Source: Candidatus Obscuribacter sp. (lineage in GTDB: Bacteria > Cyanobacteriota > Vampirovibrionia > Obscuribacterales > Obscuribacteraceae). Taken from it: 64,000 nucleotides of DNA. Below are positions 16,501 through 24,902 of this stretch, one piece after another. The stretch is taken from contig JADYXR010000139.1 in the NCBI GenBank assembly GCA_021772095.1, forward strand, positions 124,001 through 188,000, written 5' to 3'. Within the stretch, counting starts at the first letter, position 1. Each line of letters begins with the position of its first letter. A model generated the notes under the pieces. The model was not told the origin of the DNA, did not search any database, and saw nothing but the letters and a program-made list of their open reading frames with translations. Both the position numbers and the translations under genes were made by a program.

Positions 16501-17563
16501 GATACCAGTTGTGGTGCTTCTTGTAGTTGGTATTGGTGGATATTTCTTTATCAGTGCAACCACTTCTCGGACACCATCAAAGGTTGAGCATATTGTCGCA
16601 GCACCGCTGCCGGGTAAAGGTGCTGTTGAAAAGAAAACAGTTTATGCCACTCCCGACAATACCATGAGATTAGCGGTTGGCAGTCGCGACTGTTCGCTGG
16701 TCGATGGCAAAACGCTGATTAACGTTCCATGTGTTCTCTATGATGGAAGCTGGAACCATGCTGCAATGCAGATTATCGATTCAGTGTTGGAAAAACAGAT
16801 TTGGTTCAACAAAATGCCGGAAGGCATGGTTATGGAAAATGGCACCATTTTGTTTGATACCAAAGAGCCCGATCGGCTGGTTATGGAACGGATGAATGCT
16901 ATGTCGCTTGCCGCCAACGCCAGCTATCTGCGCGGCTCCGGCTATCCGACGAAGAAAGCGCAAATCAACGCACAGGCATTCGTTTATCCTAATCCATTTA
17001 CTGGAAACACTGAGTTGGTGAAACTCATGAATCTCCGCGAAGTGCATGGAAATCGAAAAGAGCTGTTGGATTCTCTATTGAACGGCGCTCTGGTACTGGG
17101 CGAGCCTAAGTTTGGGCGCGGCGACGTGCGCGTTTACTCGATGGGCGATTCGTCGAGCGGAGTGGAAAAAGGTCTCGGATTTTTTGTTCGCGGAGCTGAT
17201 CGTAATGGTAATTTGTTCCGTGTCAGTGACACCGGACAGTCGGTAGTCCTTGGCTACATTGAAGGCAAAGACGTCAGCAACTGTCACATTCAGGGCGACA
17301 CTGCACCACTGACTCCGACTACACCAGAGAAACCGACCAAGGTATGGATTGCCAAAGGTCAGCAATTGCCAATTTTCGTGATTTATCATTCGCTGCCGAT
17401 CAGCATGGCGATAATCGCGTTCCTGGCATTCTGGCGATCGCTAATGGTGGCACCGGGACAAGATCCCAACAATTCGGCCAATACTACTTTCCGCATGATC
17501 GCTTACGGTGCAGTCGGCATTGGATTAATTACCGCGGCAATTCAATACACATTCTGGATGTAG
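13595..17563 (+). CDS. Giant TPR protein with Pro/Gln/Met-rich middle and membrane C-terminus
   Basis: A 1322-residue protein. Residues ~10-150 hold three kinesin-light-chain-type TPR units (RFEEAATIYQQL, GPNHPDAILVLQRLA). Residues ~165-900 are extreme Pro/Gln/Met/Ser low complexity with many PPQQMP- and GMQQP-type repeats. A clear membrane segment is at ~968-987 (YLIPVVVLLVVGIGGYFFI). It is followed by a ~270-residue soluble region with no family I know and two more membrane segments at ~1259-1280 and ~1299-1320. The topology suggests a cytoplasmic TPR head and an extracytoplasmic C-terminal domain. The start ATG 13595 has an AGG just upstream. Codon use looks like its neighbours. Function unknown; a scaffold or surface-assembly role is a guess. 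Confidence 0.8.
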   Translation: MNQTESQQHGTDLRLMLAQADALCLERRFEEAATIYQQLVNMAESRLGPNHPDAILVLQRLADSLYAMNLFRDCLPLYERLCTVARSMLGDGDPDVVNLMFKIAKTQELIGSFTEARATYQFAINTATANLPPGHELTTQLRQRYDALIQLMEENIQAAQAWKENTVTNPIITIGPDGRPLGPGKAQAPLPPLPQMPQQLPPGVAPPQSTQLPPHLQPRAQGLTPPPGYEPLPDATYDSLISVAAHLNGASNSDNSPAAQSSHNGGQQPVHPAGSPFGDQNQSAQAQDNSPQYFKAPPVMAGLSAPPPVMSALTGPASNANPWDPEPDAPPPGMNDGFSSGGSPSSQPSLPPMAQSSGMQPPLSESPEIQAPAYAGPPQQMPQQPPPGMPPLPQQMPFPPQPQSLPMQHQTLPPQQMQMEMQQQNLPSQQPTVPPHLMAMAIEMQQKNLSAQQQTVPPQQMPVEMQQQQNLPGQQQTVPPHLMPQMQSALNSQQISPPQFPQMSQEADSPFGAQMQPPMGGPAPQPSQQLPPPQNASPPPPSSQGRPPLLQPGMMPGFDSSNQLPGGLPNAIGPGGMQDPWNAGQPPLPPQPWNAQNETSSSSIGSQLMQELEFDDMNSAQSSLNLPSVNSPPGSQDIGAAPNMMPSSGNSNPGYGAQNGPRSGFPPLPQSSPGHGDAGVMQDPFRSSNEQDGLPLGPGPFPPPMNQPGMQPGMQYPGMQHPGMQQPGMQQPGMQQPGMQQPGMQQPNMQQPVMPQSGMSQPGMHQGDGMHQSGVQHQTGFQQIGMQPSPRQSGIHQRGIFTGGEPVAMRGSSVQGLGQSASPLHQAGMVKGGPLPINDPFAESTGRKTNPDPYLEHLAAKVADLKAQKAEAEAPEEPHLPRPGQPRSSGWHDAITVPPERNQSQEMHRKKGVPPVLYEEATEYGEMEESEVGSADVRSAVQKKVVTSRAAVSKSEGLVSNVRAFKEYLIPVVVLLVVGIGGYFFISATTSRTPSKVEHIVAAPLPGKGAVEKKTVYATPDNTMRLAVGSRDCSLVDGKTLINVPCVLYDGSWNHAAMQIIDSVLEKQIWFNKMPEGMVMENGTILFDTKEPDRLVMERMNAMSLAANASYLRGSGYPTKKAQINAQAFVYPNPFTGNTELVKLMNLREVHGNRKELLDSLLNGALVLGEPKFGRGDVRVYSMGDSSSGVEKGLGFFVRGADRNGNLFRVSDTGQSVVLGYIEGKDVSNCHIQGDTAPLTPTTPEKPTKVWIAKGQQLPIFVIYHSLPISMAIIAFLAFWRSLMVAPGQDPNNSANTTFRMIAYGAVGIGLITAAIQYTFWM
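15716..15890. repeat. 15-bp tandem repeats encoding GMQQP
   Basis: Four almost identical 15-bp units GGCATGCAGCAACCA lie at 15776-15835, flanked on both sides by diverged copies (GMQPG, GMQYP, GMQHP, NMQQP, GMSQP). The centre is homogeneous and the edges are degenerate, the usual picture of recent expansion in the middle of an array. Confidence 0.92.
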
Positions 17564-17670
17564 GACATCGCTTATGTGCCTTTGTGCTGATGTGAAACCG
17601 CACTGAACGAAGAACCATTATCAAACGTGAGCCGTTTTGATTGTTGAACAATGAATAAACAAGTCTGCGC

Positions 17671-18291
17671 TTATTTTTGTTTGCTTTCAATCGTGCTGGC
17701 GAACTGTTCCATCTGCACCGCAGTCGGTTCGCGATTGGTCTTTCTCAATAGATGAGCGTAGTTCTTCAGCAAGTGAACGAGTTCTACGTGATCTGGTCCA
17801 TAGATCTTGTTTTTAATTTCCAGAGCTTGTTTGTAATAGTCTTCAGCCTTTTCCCAGCGGTTCTGCGCGTGATAAACCATGCCCAACTGGTAAAGCACGT
17901 TGGCTACGCCTTTGCTGTTTTTGCCGTCTTGCTTTTCTCTGATTTTCAGAGTGCGCAAATAAAGCTCTTCCGCTTCTTTATAATTCTCTTTGCGGAACAA
18001 GATGCAGGCAAGATTGTTGCTGCAAGTGGCGACGTCCTCGTGATCGTGCGGGAATGTTCTTTCCCTGATTATCAGCGCCTTGCGATAAAATGGTTCTGCC
18101 TTGTCATACTTTGATTGATTGAACAAAACGATAGCGAGATTGTCCACGCTGGTTGCAAAGCGACCGTCTTTCTCTCCGAATTGCTCCGCCTCCTTCAAGG
18201 CTTCGTGCCACATGCGCTCGGCTTCTTCGAGATTTCGGTTTTGGCTTGCCTTAACGGCCTGCATTTTGTAATTGGTCCAGTTGGCTGACAT
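17671..18291 (-). CDS. TPR protein, kinesin-light-chain-like repeats
   Basis: A 206-residue protein consisting almost wholly of four to five TPR units of 42 residues. Repeated signatures are YDKAEPFYRKALIIRE, YKEAEELYLRTLKIRE and WEKAEDYYKQALEIK, each followed by a D-H-E-D/G-P-D-H-V-E-L loop and a LA-x-x-L helix. There is no signal peptide and no enzymatic domain. It is convergent with the giant TPR gene, 107 bp apart, which may reflect a shared process or simple duplication. It is likely a cytosolic adaptor. Confidence 0.88.
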   Translation of the reverse strand: MSANWTNYKMQAVKASQNRNLEEAERMWHEALKEAEQFGEKDGRFATSVDNLAIVLFNQSKYDKAEPFYRKALIIRERTFPHDHEDVATCSNNLACILFRKENYKEAEELYLRTLKIREKQDGKNSKGVANVLYQLGMVYHAQNRWEKAEDYYKQALEIKNKIYGPDHVELVHLLKNYAHLLRKTNREPTAVQMEQFASTIESKQK

Positions 18292-18392
18292 CTAACGTGC
18301 TCCCAAGCTCTCAGGTTTATTCTAAACCGATTCTTAATCCTAGCCAACCCTGTCCCATAACCGCACTAAAGGACGGGAAAGGCGATAAACTT

Positions 18393-18551
18393 ATGAGGTC
18401 GTTCCGTCGCTCGATTCCCTCCAACCATGAGGGACACGACATCGAGCCGGTGCGCGACGTTTGCGGCAACGCTTGCCAAGAGGATTTTGTTCTCGCTGAG
18501 CGTGGCGCGGTATCCATAATCAGCAACGAACTTGTGCAGATCGGAGGGTAG
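18393..18551 (+). CDS. Possible small ORF immediately upstream of acs
   Basis: A 52-codon frame from ATG 18393 (AAAGG about 12 bases upstream) to TAG 18549-18551, ending one base before the ATG of the acetyl-CoA synthetase gene. It contains C-G-N-A-C and a hydrophobic-charged C-terminus, but no family is recognised. The tight spacing would allow translational coupling. It may equally be a chance frame in a 260-bp leader. Confidence 0.3.
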   Translation: MRSFRRSIPSNHEGHDIEPVRDVCGNACQEDFVLAERGAVSIISNELVQIGG

Positions 18552-18552
18552 A

Positions 18553-20373
18553 ATGAAACTCGTTGACAGCCCCGGAAAGTCAAAAGGCAAGAAGGTTGCA
18601 GACGCAGCCTCCCAAGATGACGAACACCACATTCCTCTGGGTGCCAGGCAAGAGATCATCAAGAAATTTCCGATCGATCCCAATCTGAAGAACTACGAGG
18701 ACACATACGCCTCTTTCAATTGGGAAGATGCGAAGAAAGAACTGACATATTTTGCCGAAGGCAAACTCAACGCCGCCTACAACGCGGTAGATCGCCATAT
18801 GAATGATGGTCGGCGCAATAAAGTCGCGCTCTATGCCATATCTAATGATAATAAACTGGAGAAATTCACTTTCCAGGAAATCTACGAAGCTTCCAACCGC
18901 ATGGCGAACGCCCTGAGAGAGTTGGGTGTGCGCAAGGGCGATCGCGTTTTTGTTTTCCTTCCTCGCGTTGCCGAACTTTATATCTGCACGGTTGCGATTG
19001 CAAAACTCGGAGCAATTGCCGGACCACTATTTTCAGCGTTTGGTCCTGACGCCCTGAGAGATCGTTTGAAAGACAGCGGCGCGACTGTTGTGATTACAAA
19101 TCCAGCTCTCAAGCCGAAACTTGATGGTATCAAACACGATTTGACTGATCTGCAATACACGATTGTGGTGAATGGCGATAAGAAATCACTGAAGGCTCAA
19201 GAATATACCTACGAAGAATTAGTCGAGAAAGCGAGCACGAAATTCGAATGCGTACGCACTGATGCGGAGGATCCGCTGTACTTGCTCTACACCTCCGGAA
19301 CCACCGGAAAACCAAAAGGTGTGGTGCACGTTCACAACGATATTCTCGGGCACCACATGACCAGCAAATGGGTTTTGGATCTCAAAGAAGATGATGTCTA
19401 CTGGTGCACGGCTGATCCAGGTTGGGTGACCGGCACCGTATATGGTATCTTCGGTCCCTGGTCGAACGGCACATCGGTCGTTTGTTATGAGGGCAGATTC
19501 GATGCCGACAGCTGGTATGAATTAGTCGATCGACTCAAAGTCACTGTCTGGTATACGGCTCCTACTGCGCTTCGCATGCTGATGAAAGCGGGCGACGACG
19601 TGGTTTATCGCCACAGTCTGGAAAGCCTCCGCTACATTCTCAGTGTAGGCGAACCACTGAATCCGGAAGTGGTGCGTTGGGGCATGAAGGTGTATGGCTT
19701 GCCGATTCACGACAACTGGTGGCAAACAGAAACTGGAATGCAATTGATTGCCAACATTCCTTGCTTGCCTGTAAAACCAGGCTCCATGGGAAGACCGTTG
19801 CCTGGTGTTTATGCAGCCGTCGTCAATGATGACGGCGACGAAGTCGAAACCGGAGAGCTTGGACGCCTTGTCGTCAGACCGGGCTGGCCGGCGCAATTGC
19901 GAACTGTCTGGCGCAACAAGGAAAAATACGACGAGTACTTCAAAATTCCTGGTTGGTACTTCAGTGGCGACAACGCATGGAAAGACGAAGATGGCTACTT
20001 CTGGTTTGTCGGTCGTGCCGATGACGTGATCAACACCGCTGGTCACCGCGTCGGTCCGTTCGAAGTTGAATCAGCTCTGGTCGAACACGAAGCGGTAGCT
20101 GAAGCCGGCGTAATCGGAAAGCCTGATAAAGAGCGGGGCGAGATCATCAAAGCGTTTATCGTTTTGAACAATGGCTTCACCTCGAGCGATCAACTGCTCG
20201 ACGATATTCGCGAGCACACCAAACGCCAACTGGCTGCTCATGCCTATCCTCGCGAAATCGAAGTGAAGGAAAGCCTACCGAAAACACGTTCCGGCAAGAT
20301 CATGCGCCGACTACTGAAGGCGTGGGAATTGGGCTTGCCGACTGGCGATACATCTTCGCTCGAAGACGACTAA
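18553..20373 (+). CDS. acsA: AMP-forming acetyl-CoA synthetase
   Basis: A 606-residue ANL-superfamily enzyme that makes acetyl-CoA from acetate, ATP and CoA through acetyl-AMP. The P-loop-like TSGTTGKPKG is at ~246-255, and the acetate-pocket/adenine region reads DNWWQTETG. Then come SGDNAWKDEDGYFWFVGR and DDVINTAGHRVGPFEVES, and the C-terminal PKTRSGKIMRR, whose Lys (~581) is the usual acetylation target. The length and overall make-up fit the Bacillus AcsA type rather than longer E. coli Acs. ATG 18553 is chosen because GGAGGG lies seven bases upstream; an upstream GTG is less likely. A NarL-type regulator starts three bases after the stop. Confidence 0.92.
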   Translation: MKLVDSPGKSKGKKVADAASQDDEHHIPLGARQEIIKKFPIDPNLKNYEDTYASFNWEDAKKELTYFAEGKLNAAYNAVDRHMNDGRRNKVALYAISNDNKLEKFTFQEIYEASNRMANALRELGVRKGDRVFVFLPRVAELYICTVAIAKLGAIAGPLFSAFGPDALRDRLKDSGATVVITNPALKPKLDGIKHDLTDLQYTIVVNGDKKSLKAQEYTYEELVEKASTKFECVRTDAEDPLYLLYTSGTTGKPKGVVHVHNDILGHHMTSKWVLDLKEDDVYWCTADPGWVTGTVYGIFGPWSNGTSVVCYEGRFDADSWYELVDRLKVTVWYTAPTALRMLMKAGDDVVYRHSLESLRYILSVGEPLNPEVVRWGMKVYGLPIHDNWWQTETGMQLIANIPCLPVKPGSMGRPLPGVYAAVVNDDGDEVETGELGRLVVRPGWPAQLRTVWRNKEKYDEYFKIPGWYFSGDNAWKDEDGYFWFVGRADDVINTAGHRVGPFEVESALVEHEAVAEAGVIGKPDKERGEIIKAFIVLNNGFTSSDQLLDDIREHTKRQLAAHAYPREIEVKESLPKTRSGKIMRRLLKAWELGLPTGDTSSLEDD

Positions 20374-20376
20374 AGC

Positions 20377-21171
20377 GTGGACCTGGCAGCAGCACAATCA
20401 ACGCCGCCGCCGGCTTATAAACCTCGCACAGTTTTGTGCGAGAGGCATGAACTGATTCGATTCGGTCTCAAGAGGCTGGTTGCTGAGGTTGTCGAGATCA
20501 TCGGCGAAGCCGCCGATGGTCATGCTGCCACTGAGGTGATCGGCCGATTGAAACCGGAATTTATTCTGATGGACATCGATCTCGATGGCGTCAACGCTGG
20601 TGAGGTGTGCCGATCCATAGTCACCGATCTGCCGACTTCTCGCGTTTTGGTGCTCACTGATTCGTATCACGCCACCAAATACTACAATCAATTGCTTCGT
20701 GCCGGCGCGCATGGATTCTGCCTGAAGAGCTCCGGACCGCGCACTTTATTCGATGCGATCAAGTCGGTCACCTCAGGAAATTTTTATTGCGATCAGAAGC
20801 TGTCGAAACTTGTAGATCAGCCGGCGCCGGTGGACATGCCCGATCACAATCTTACCGATCGCGAAATTCAAATTCTGATTCGATTGGAGATGAAGAACAA
20901 GGATATTGCTGAAGAGCTGGATTTAAACCTGCGCGCCGTCGAGAAGCATGTCGATCATCTTTTGCAGAAACTGAAAGTGCCGACCAGGACCGCCGCCACG
21001 ATGAAAGCGGTTCAGTATGGTTTTGAGCTGCTGCCGAAGATGCCCGGGCGCGACCCTGTAACCGGCGTCACGCACGAGCAGACCACGGCGGAGCTGCAAG
21101 CTGAGCTGGTTATCGCCAACGAACATCTGAAAGCTTTGCTGAGACAGCGCGCACTTTTGAATGATATTTAG
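20377..21171 (+). CDS. NarL/FixJ-family response regulator
   Basis: A 264-residue protein with a receiver domain (~17-135; phospho-acceptor D66 in FILMDIDLDG, Lys in FCLKSS) and a LuxR-type HTH (~155-215; LTDREIQILIRL, KDIAEELDL, VEKHVDHLLQKL). A ~45-residue C-terminal helical tail follows. One member of the usual acidic pair appears as C-E-R (residues 21-23), a slight departure. The GTG at 20377 starts three bases after the acetyl-CoA synthetase stop, so the two are probably co-transcribed. It may control acetate or central carbon use. No partner histidine kinase is in the window. Confidence 0.85.
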   Translation: MDLAAAQSTPPPAYKPRTVLCERHELIRFGLKRLVAEVVEIIGEAADGHAATEVIGRLKPEFILMDIDLDGVNAGEVCRSIVTDLPTSRVLVLTDSYHATKYYNQLLRAGAHGFCLKSSGPRTLFDAIKSVTSGNFYCDQKLSKLVDQPAPVDMPDHNLTDREIQILIRLEMKNKDIAEELDLNLRAVEKHVDHLLQKLKVPTRTAATMKAVQYGFELLPKMPGRDPVTGVTHEQTTAELQAELVIANEHLKALLRQRALLNDI

Positions 21172-21551
21172 ACGCGCCTCATTTGAGAGGGCAATTTGAA
21201 AAAAGTTCAACATATCCCTGGTGAGCCTTGTAGATATGTGTGTTTGTTTGAAATGGTCGAAATCGCTGAAAAACCGTCAAGTGAAGCCAGACTATTAGAT
21301 CATTCTCTTCGCATTTTGCTCACTGATTCGCTATCCTTATAGCAAGTGAAATTAAAACCGGATATAAGTCGCAGCGCCAAATTTGCTGTTCAGGAGCACA
21401 CTTCCTGTGGTGGCGCGGGATATGCGATCGATATATTCCGCAAGCTTTAATTCGCTGTCGAACATAGCAAGAAAATTTAATTCGTGATGTTGAACTTTTC
21501 GGCGGCGGATTACGTTTAACACTATAGATGGAACCCGAAGGTGATTGAAGC
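21172..21551. other. 380-bp non-coding leader before dnaB
   Basis: No convincing gene on either strand. The frames present are short and lack RBS support. The stretch presumably holds the dnaB promoter, but no clear -35/-10 pair with standard spacing stands out. Two copies of TTTAATTCG lie about 30 bases apart near 21450-21485. Confidence 0.5.
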
Positions 21552-23990
21552 ATGAGCTCCGAATTGAACGAGTCGTCGCTGGAAAGGCTACCGCCACAAT
21601 CGCTGGAGGCCGAGCAAGCCGTGTTGGGTGCGCTGCTGGTCAGTGGCGACGGCGCCTCGCGGATTGTCGACATTCTCAATCCTGAACACTTCTATCGCAA
21701 AGCGCATATGGTGATTTTCGCCGCGGTCCTCGATCTTTATGAAGCCAATGAACCAATCGATATCATCACTGTATGTCAGTTTCTGAAAGACCAGGGTAAC
21801 CTTGATATGGTGGGCGGGCGTCAATACATTCTCGACCTGTCGCTGTCCGTGGCTACCACAGCCAACCTGGAATACTATGCTCGACTGGTTTCAGAAAAAG
21901 CGATTCTTCGACAATTGATCAAAGCCGGAACGGAAATTGTCGGCAGCTGTTACGAAGAAACCGATGCAGACACTGCATTGGATCGGGCCGAACACATGAT
22001 TTTCACGCTCGCGCAAAAACGTGAGATGCAGGCGTTGGTGCACGTTAAGCACGTCGTTGAGACTTCTTTCCAACAAATCGAAGCACGGTATGAAAACAGA
22101 GATTCACTGTCAGGTATACCGTCTGGATTTTACGATCTTGACGCGATGACGTCCGGATTCCAGAAATCAGATCTGGTAATCATTGCGGCTCGTCCATCCA
22201 TGGGCAAGTGTCTGGCGTGGGATTCCGAAATAGTGCTTGCCGACGGCAGTGTCGCTACTATCGAGGAGATCTATAAATCACGCCGTTCCAAGATATTTAC
22301 TCTGGGCGATGATTACAAATTACAACTGACTGAACCAAGTCATTTTGTAGATGACGGTATCAAACCGGTTTATCGGGTCACGACTCGTCTTGGACGCTCG
22401 ATTGAGACTACGCTTGCCCACCCGTTCTTGACGGAATTGGGTTGGCAAAAATTGGAACACATTCAAGTCGGCGATCGGATTGCTGTTCCAAGCCATATTC
22501 CAGTTTTCGGTACGAAAGAATTACGCGACTGTGAAGTGAAGTTGATCGCTCTTCTTGCAGCAGACGGCATATTGAAACGAGGCGAAGTCAGCTTCACCAA
22601 CTTCAACCCGTTGCTGCAACAGGATTTCAACGAGGCGGTAGTTGAACTGTTACGCGGACCGGTTCTAGCGAAAGTTGTCGGTGACACCAGTTACGGTGGC
22701 ACCGGTTCTTCACGAAAGGTTGGTTTGAGTCCAAGTCCAAGACCAACATGGATGGGCAACAGTCCAGTTGCGACATGGCGGGAGAGCGTCGGGCTGCCGG
22801 TTGGCGGCTCGCCTTCTGAAATTCCTGCTTCCGTTTTCACACTGCCGCGAAGACAATTGGCACTGTTCCTCAACAGACTGTTTGCTGCCAGCAGTCGCGT
22901 CTCTATCGACGAAGAGGGCAATTTGCAAATCGCTTACGCCAGCTCCAGCGAACGACTGGTCAAGCAGCTCCAGCACTTGCTCTTGCGATTCGGTATTCTT
23001 TCCAGCGTCAATCGCAAAATTAGATTTATCGAGCGCCGCAAACAGTGGTTTCAATTAGACATTTTGGATTCCGATTCGGTCGAACGATTCGGCACCGAGA
23101 TCGGTATCTTCGGCGTGGAAGAACTGAAGCCTGACAGCTCGAAATCGGCATCCAGCGCGGAGAAATTCAAGACCGATATTTATTGGGACGAGATAATTTC
23201 GATCGAAACAATCAGCTGTAAGCAAGTTTATGATCTGACTATTCCGGAAACACATAACTTTGTTTCCAACGACATCTGCGTCCATAACACGGCATTCGTG
23301 TTGAACGTCGCACAGGCAGCGGCTATGGAGAACAACACTCCGGTTGCCATCTTCAGTCTTGAAATGTCGAAAGAATCGTTGGTAATGAGAATGCTCTGTT
23401 CAACTGCAGAAATCGATTCCAACCGATTGCGCACCGGACACATGCACACATCAGACTGGACCAAGCTGGCGGGGGCGATGGGAAGAATCGGCGAAGCGCC
23501 AATATTTATCGATGATTCCGCGATGGTTAACGCACTGGAAATTCGCGCCAAATGCCGAAGACTGAAGGCGGAAAATCACGGTCTCGGCATGGTAATCATC
23601 GACTACATCCAGTTGATGCAGGGAAGAAAACAAACCGATAACCGGGTACAAGAAGTATCGGAAATTTCGCGGAGCTTGAAGCAACTCGCTCGTGAGATTG
23701 AAGTGCCTGTGCTGGCTCTGTCTCAGCTTTCCCGTGCGGTAGAGGCAAGGCAGAACAAACGCCCGATGTTGTCCGACCTACGTGAATCAGGATCGATTGA
23801 ACAAGACGCTGACCTTGTGATGTTCATCTATCGAGACGAATACTACAACCCGGAAACAGACAAACGCGGCGAAGCTGAGATCATTATTGCCAAGCAAAGA
23901 AACGGTCCGGTTGGCACTGCAGAATTGTTATATCAGGGCAGTATCACTCGCTTTTTGAACAAGGTGCATACGCAATACAACCAGGTCTAA
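21552..23990 (+). CDS. dnaB: Replicative DNA helicase DnaB containing an intein
   Basis: An 812-codon precursor. The extein (452 residues after removal of 360) has the DnaB N-terminal domain (PQSLEAEQAVLGALL) and the RecA-like ATPase: Walker A PSMGK/T split by the intein, Walker B MVIIDYIQLM, LSQLSRAVEARQNKRP and DLRESGSIEQDADLV. It unwinds the replication fork and recruits primase. The intein sits exactly between Lys and Thr of the P-loop, so the helicase cannot hydrolyse ATP until splicing occurs. The start ATG 21552 lies 11 bases after AAGG. Confidence 0.95.
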   Translation: MSSELNESSLERLPPQSLEAEQAVLGALLVSGDGASRIVDILNPEHFYRKAHMVIFAAVLDLYEANEPIDIITVCQFLKDQGNLDMVGGRQYILDLSLSVATTANLEYYARLVSEKAILRQLIKAGTEIVGSCYEETDADTALDRAEHMIFTLAQKREMQALVHVKHVVETSFQQIEARYENRDSLSGIPSGFYDLDAMTSGFQKSDLVIIAARPSMGKCLAWDSEIVLADGSVATIEEIYKSRRSKIFTLGDDYKLQLTEPSHFVDDGIKPVYRVTTRLGRSIETTLAHPFLTELGWQKLEHIQVGDRIAVPSHIPVFGTKELRDCEVKLIALLAADGILKRGEVSFTNFNPLLQQDFNEAVVELLRGPVLAKVVGDTSYGGTGSSRKVGLSPSPRPTWMGNSPVATWRESVGLPVGGSPSEIPASVFTLPRRQLALFLNRLFAASSRVSIDEEGNLQIAYASSSERLVKQLQHLLLRFGILSSVNRKIRFIERRKQWFQLDILDSDSVERFGTEIGIFGVEELKPDSSKSASSAEKFKTDIYWDEIISIETISCKQVYDLTIPETHNFVSNDICVHNTAFVLNVAQAAAMENNTPVAIFSLEMSKESLVMRMLCSTAEIDSNRLRTGHMHTSDWTKLAGAMGRIGEAPIFIDDSAMVNALEIRAKCRRLKAENHGLGMVIIDYIQLMQGRKQTDNRVQEVSEISRSLKQLAREIEVPVLALSQLSRAVEARQNKRPMLSDLRESGSIEQDADLVMFIYRDEYYNPETDKRGEAEIIIAKQRNGPVGTAELLYQGSITRFLNKVHTQYNQV
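22209..23288 (+). mobile_element. DnaB P-loop intein, 360 residues
   Basis: Begins with Cys (codon 220 of the precursor: CLAWDSEIVLADGS) and ends VHN before extein Thr. The N-terminal splicing blocks include block B THR-like TTLAHPFLT. The C-terminal blocks include VYDLTIPETHNFVSNDICVHN-type residues, with the penultimate His and terminal Asn. The middle (~120 to 280) carries LIALLAADG, which resembles the first LAGLIDADG motif, and a second weak version in FLNRLFAASSR that lacks the acidic residue. The homing endonuclease may therefore be inactive while splicing residues are intact. The downstream extein nucleophile is Thr. Confidence 0.92.
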
Positions 23991-24244
23991 AGTCATTTGA
24001 TCAAGCACTTGGAGAAACTGGTTCGAGAATTTTGAGGGCAAGTATTTTGCCCGTGTTCGTTTCAACAATTGCACCCTTTCTGTGAGCACACCGTCCGCGG
24101 CACACCTGGGGGAACCCCAAGCCAAGCCGCGCATCTGGAGTACGAAGGTTCCCTGGAAGTAAGAATTGATATGCTGGCTTCATAAGCAACAATGCATGCT
24201 ATTACTATTTCAGAAAGCCTCAGACATTCAACATTTGATTAATC

Positions 24245-24706
24245 ATGACAGAGTCAAGACAGCCGCTAATTTTGCTTGTTGACGACAACCCTAGCCAACA
24301 GAAGGTAATGGGGATTCTTGCTGACAAATATGGCTTCGATGCAGTCGTGGTTTCCTCCGGTCAGGAAGCTCTGGACGCTCTGGCTGCATGTCCTAGTTGC
24401 TTCGATATCGTTCTTATGGACTGGCAGTTACCTGACATGACTGGCGGTGAATGCACTCAGAGGATTCGCGCATTCGAGAAAATTGTCAACCTTCGCACTC
24501 CGATTGTCGCCGTAACTGCACACGCGATGGTTGGCGACAAACAAAAATGTCTGGATTCCGGTATGGATGATTATTTGAGCAAACCGTTCACCGCGGACGA
24601 TTTTCGACGCTTGCTGTTGCGATGGACCTATGACCCAGCTCGTCCAAATCTGAGGCTGTTGCCTTCCAGAGAAATTGGACCTGGAACATCCGCAGCCAAC
24701 GGCTAA
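24245..24706 (+). CDS. CheY-like receiver-domain protein
   Basis: A 153-residue stand-alone receiver: DD pair in LLVDDNPSQQ, phospho-acceptor Asp in VLMDWQLPDMTGGE, Thr in VAVTAHAM and Lys in YLSKPF. The sequence is closest in style to receivers of hybrid histidine kinases (the ITAHAM-type segment). A ~25-residue polar tail follows with no output domain, so it probably acts by protein-protein contact in a phosphorelay. No kinase is adjacent. Confidence 0.88.
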   Translation: MTESRQPLILLVDDNPSQQKVMGILADKYGFDAVVVSSGQEALDALAACPSCFDIVLMDWQLPDMTGGECTQRIRAFEKIVNLRTPIVAVTAHAMVGDKQKCLDSGMDDYLSKPFTADDFRRLLLRWTYDPARPNLRLLPSREIGPGTSAANG

Positions 24707-24902
24707 CATTCTCACAGCGCTGTCACTGCCGGGTCTATCATCTACATTCCGCCGCGACAGTCAGTTGAAATTGAATTCGTGTAAGCAACGCATCGTGAAA
24801 GTTTCAACTCGGACTGGCACCACCTGTGGTGTTGCTGGACCGCCGTGGTGTAACGGTGTGCGTGGGCGGTGCGTGGTTTCCATGCTACTGCTGTTGCTGA
24901 CG

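Noticed and set aside
24001..24192. 63-residue minus-strand frame after dnaB (KGAIVETNTGKILALK-like)
   Set aside because: It looks somewhat protein-like, but has no family, no clear RBS and sits in a short gap. Chance cannot be excluded.
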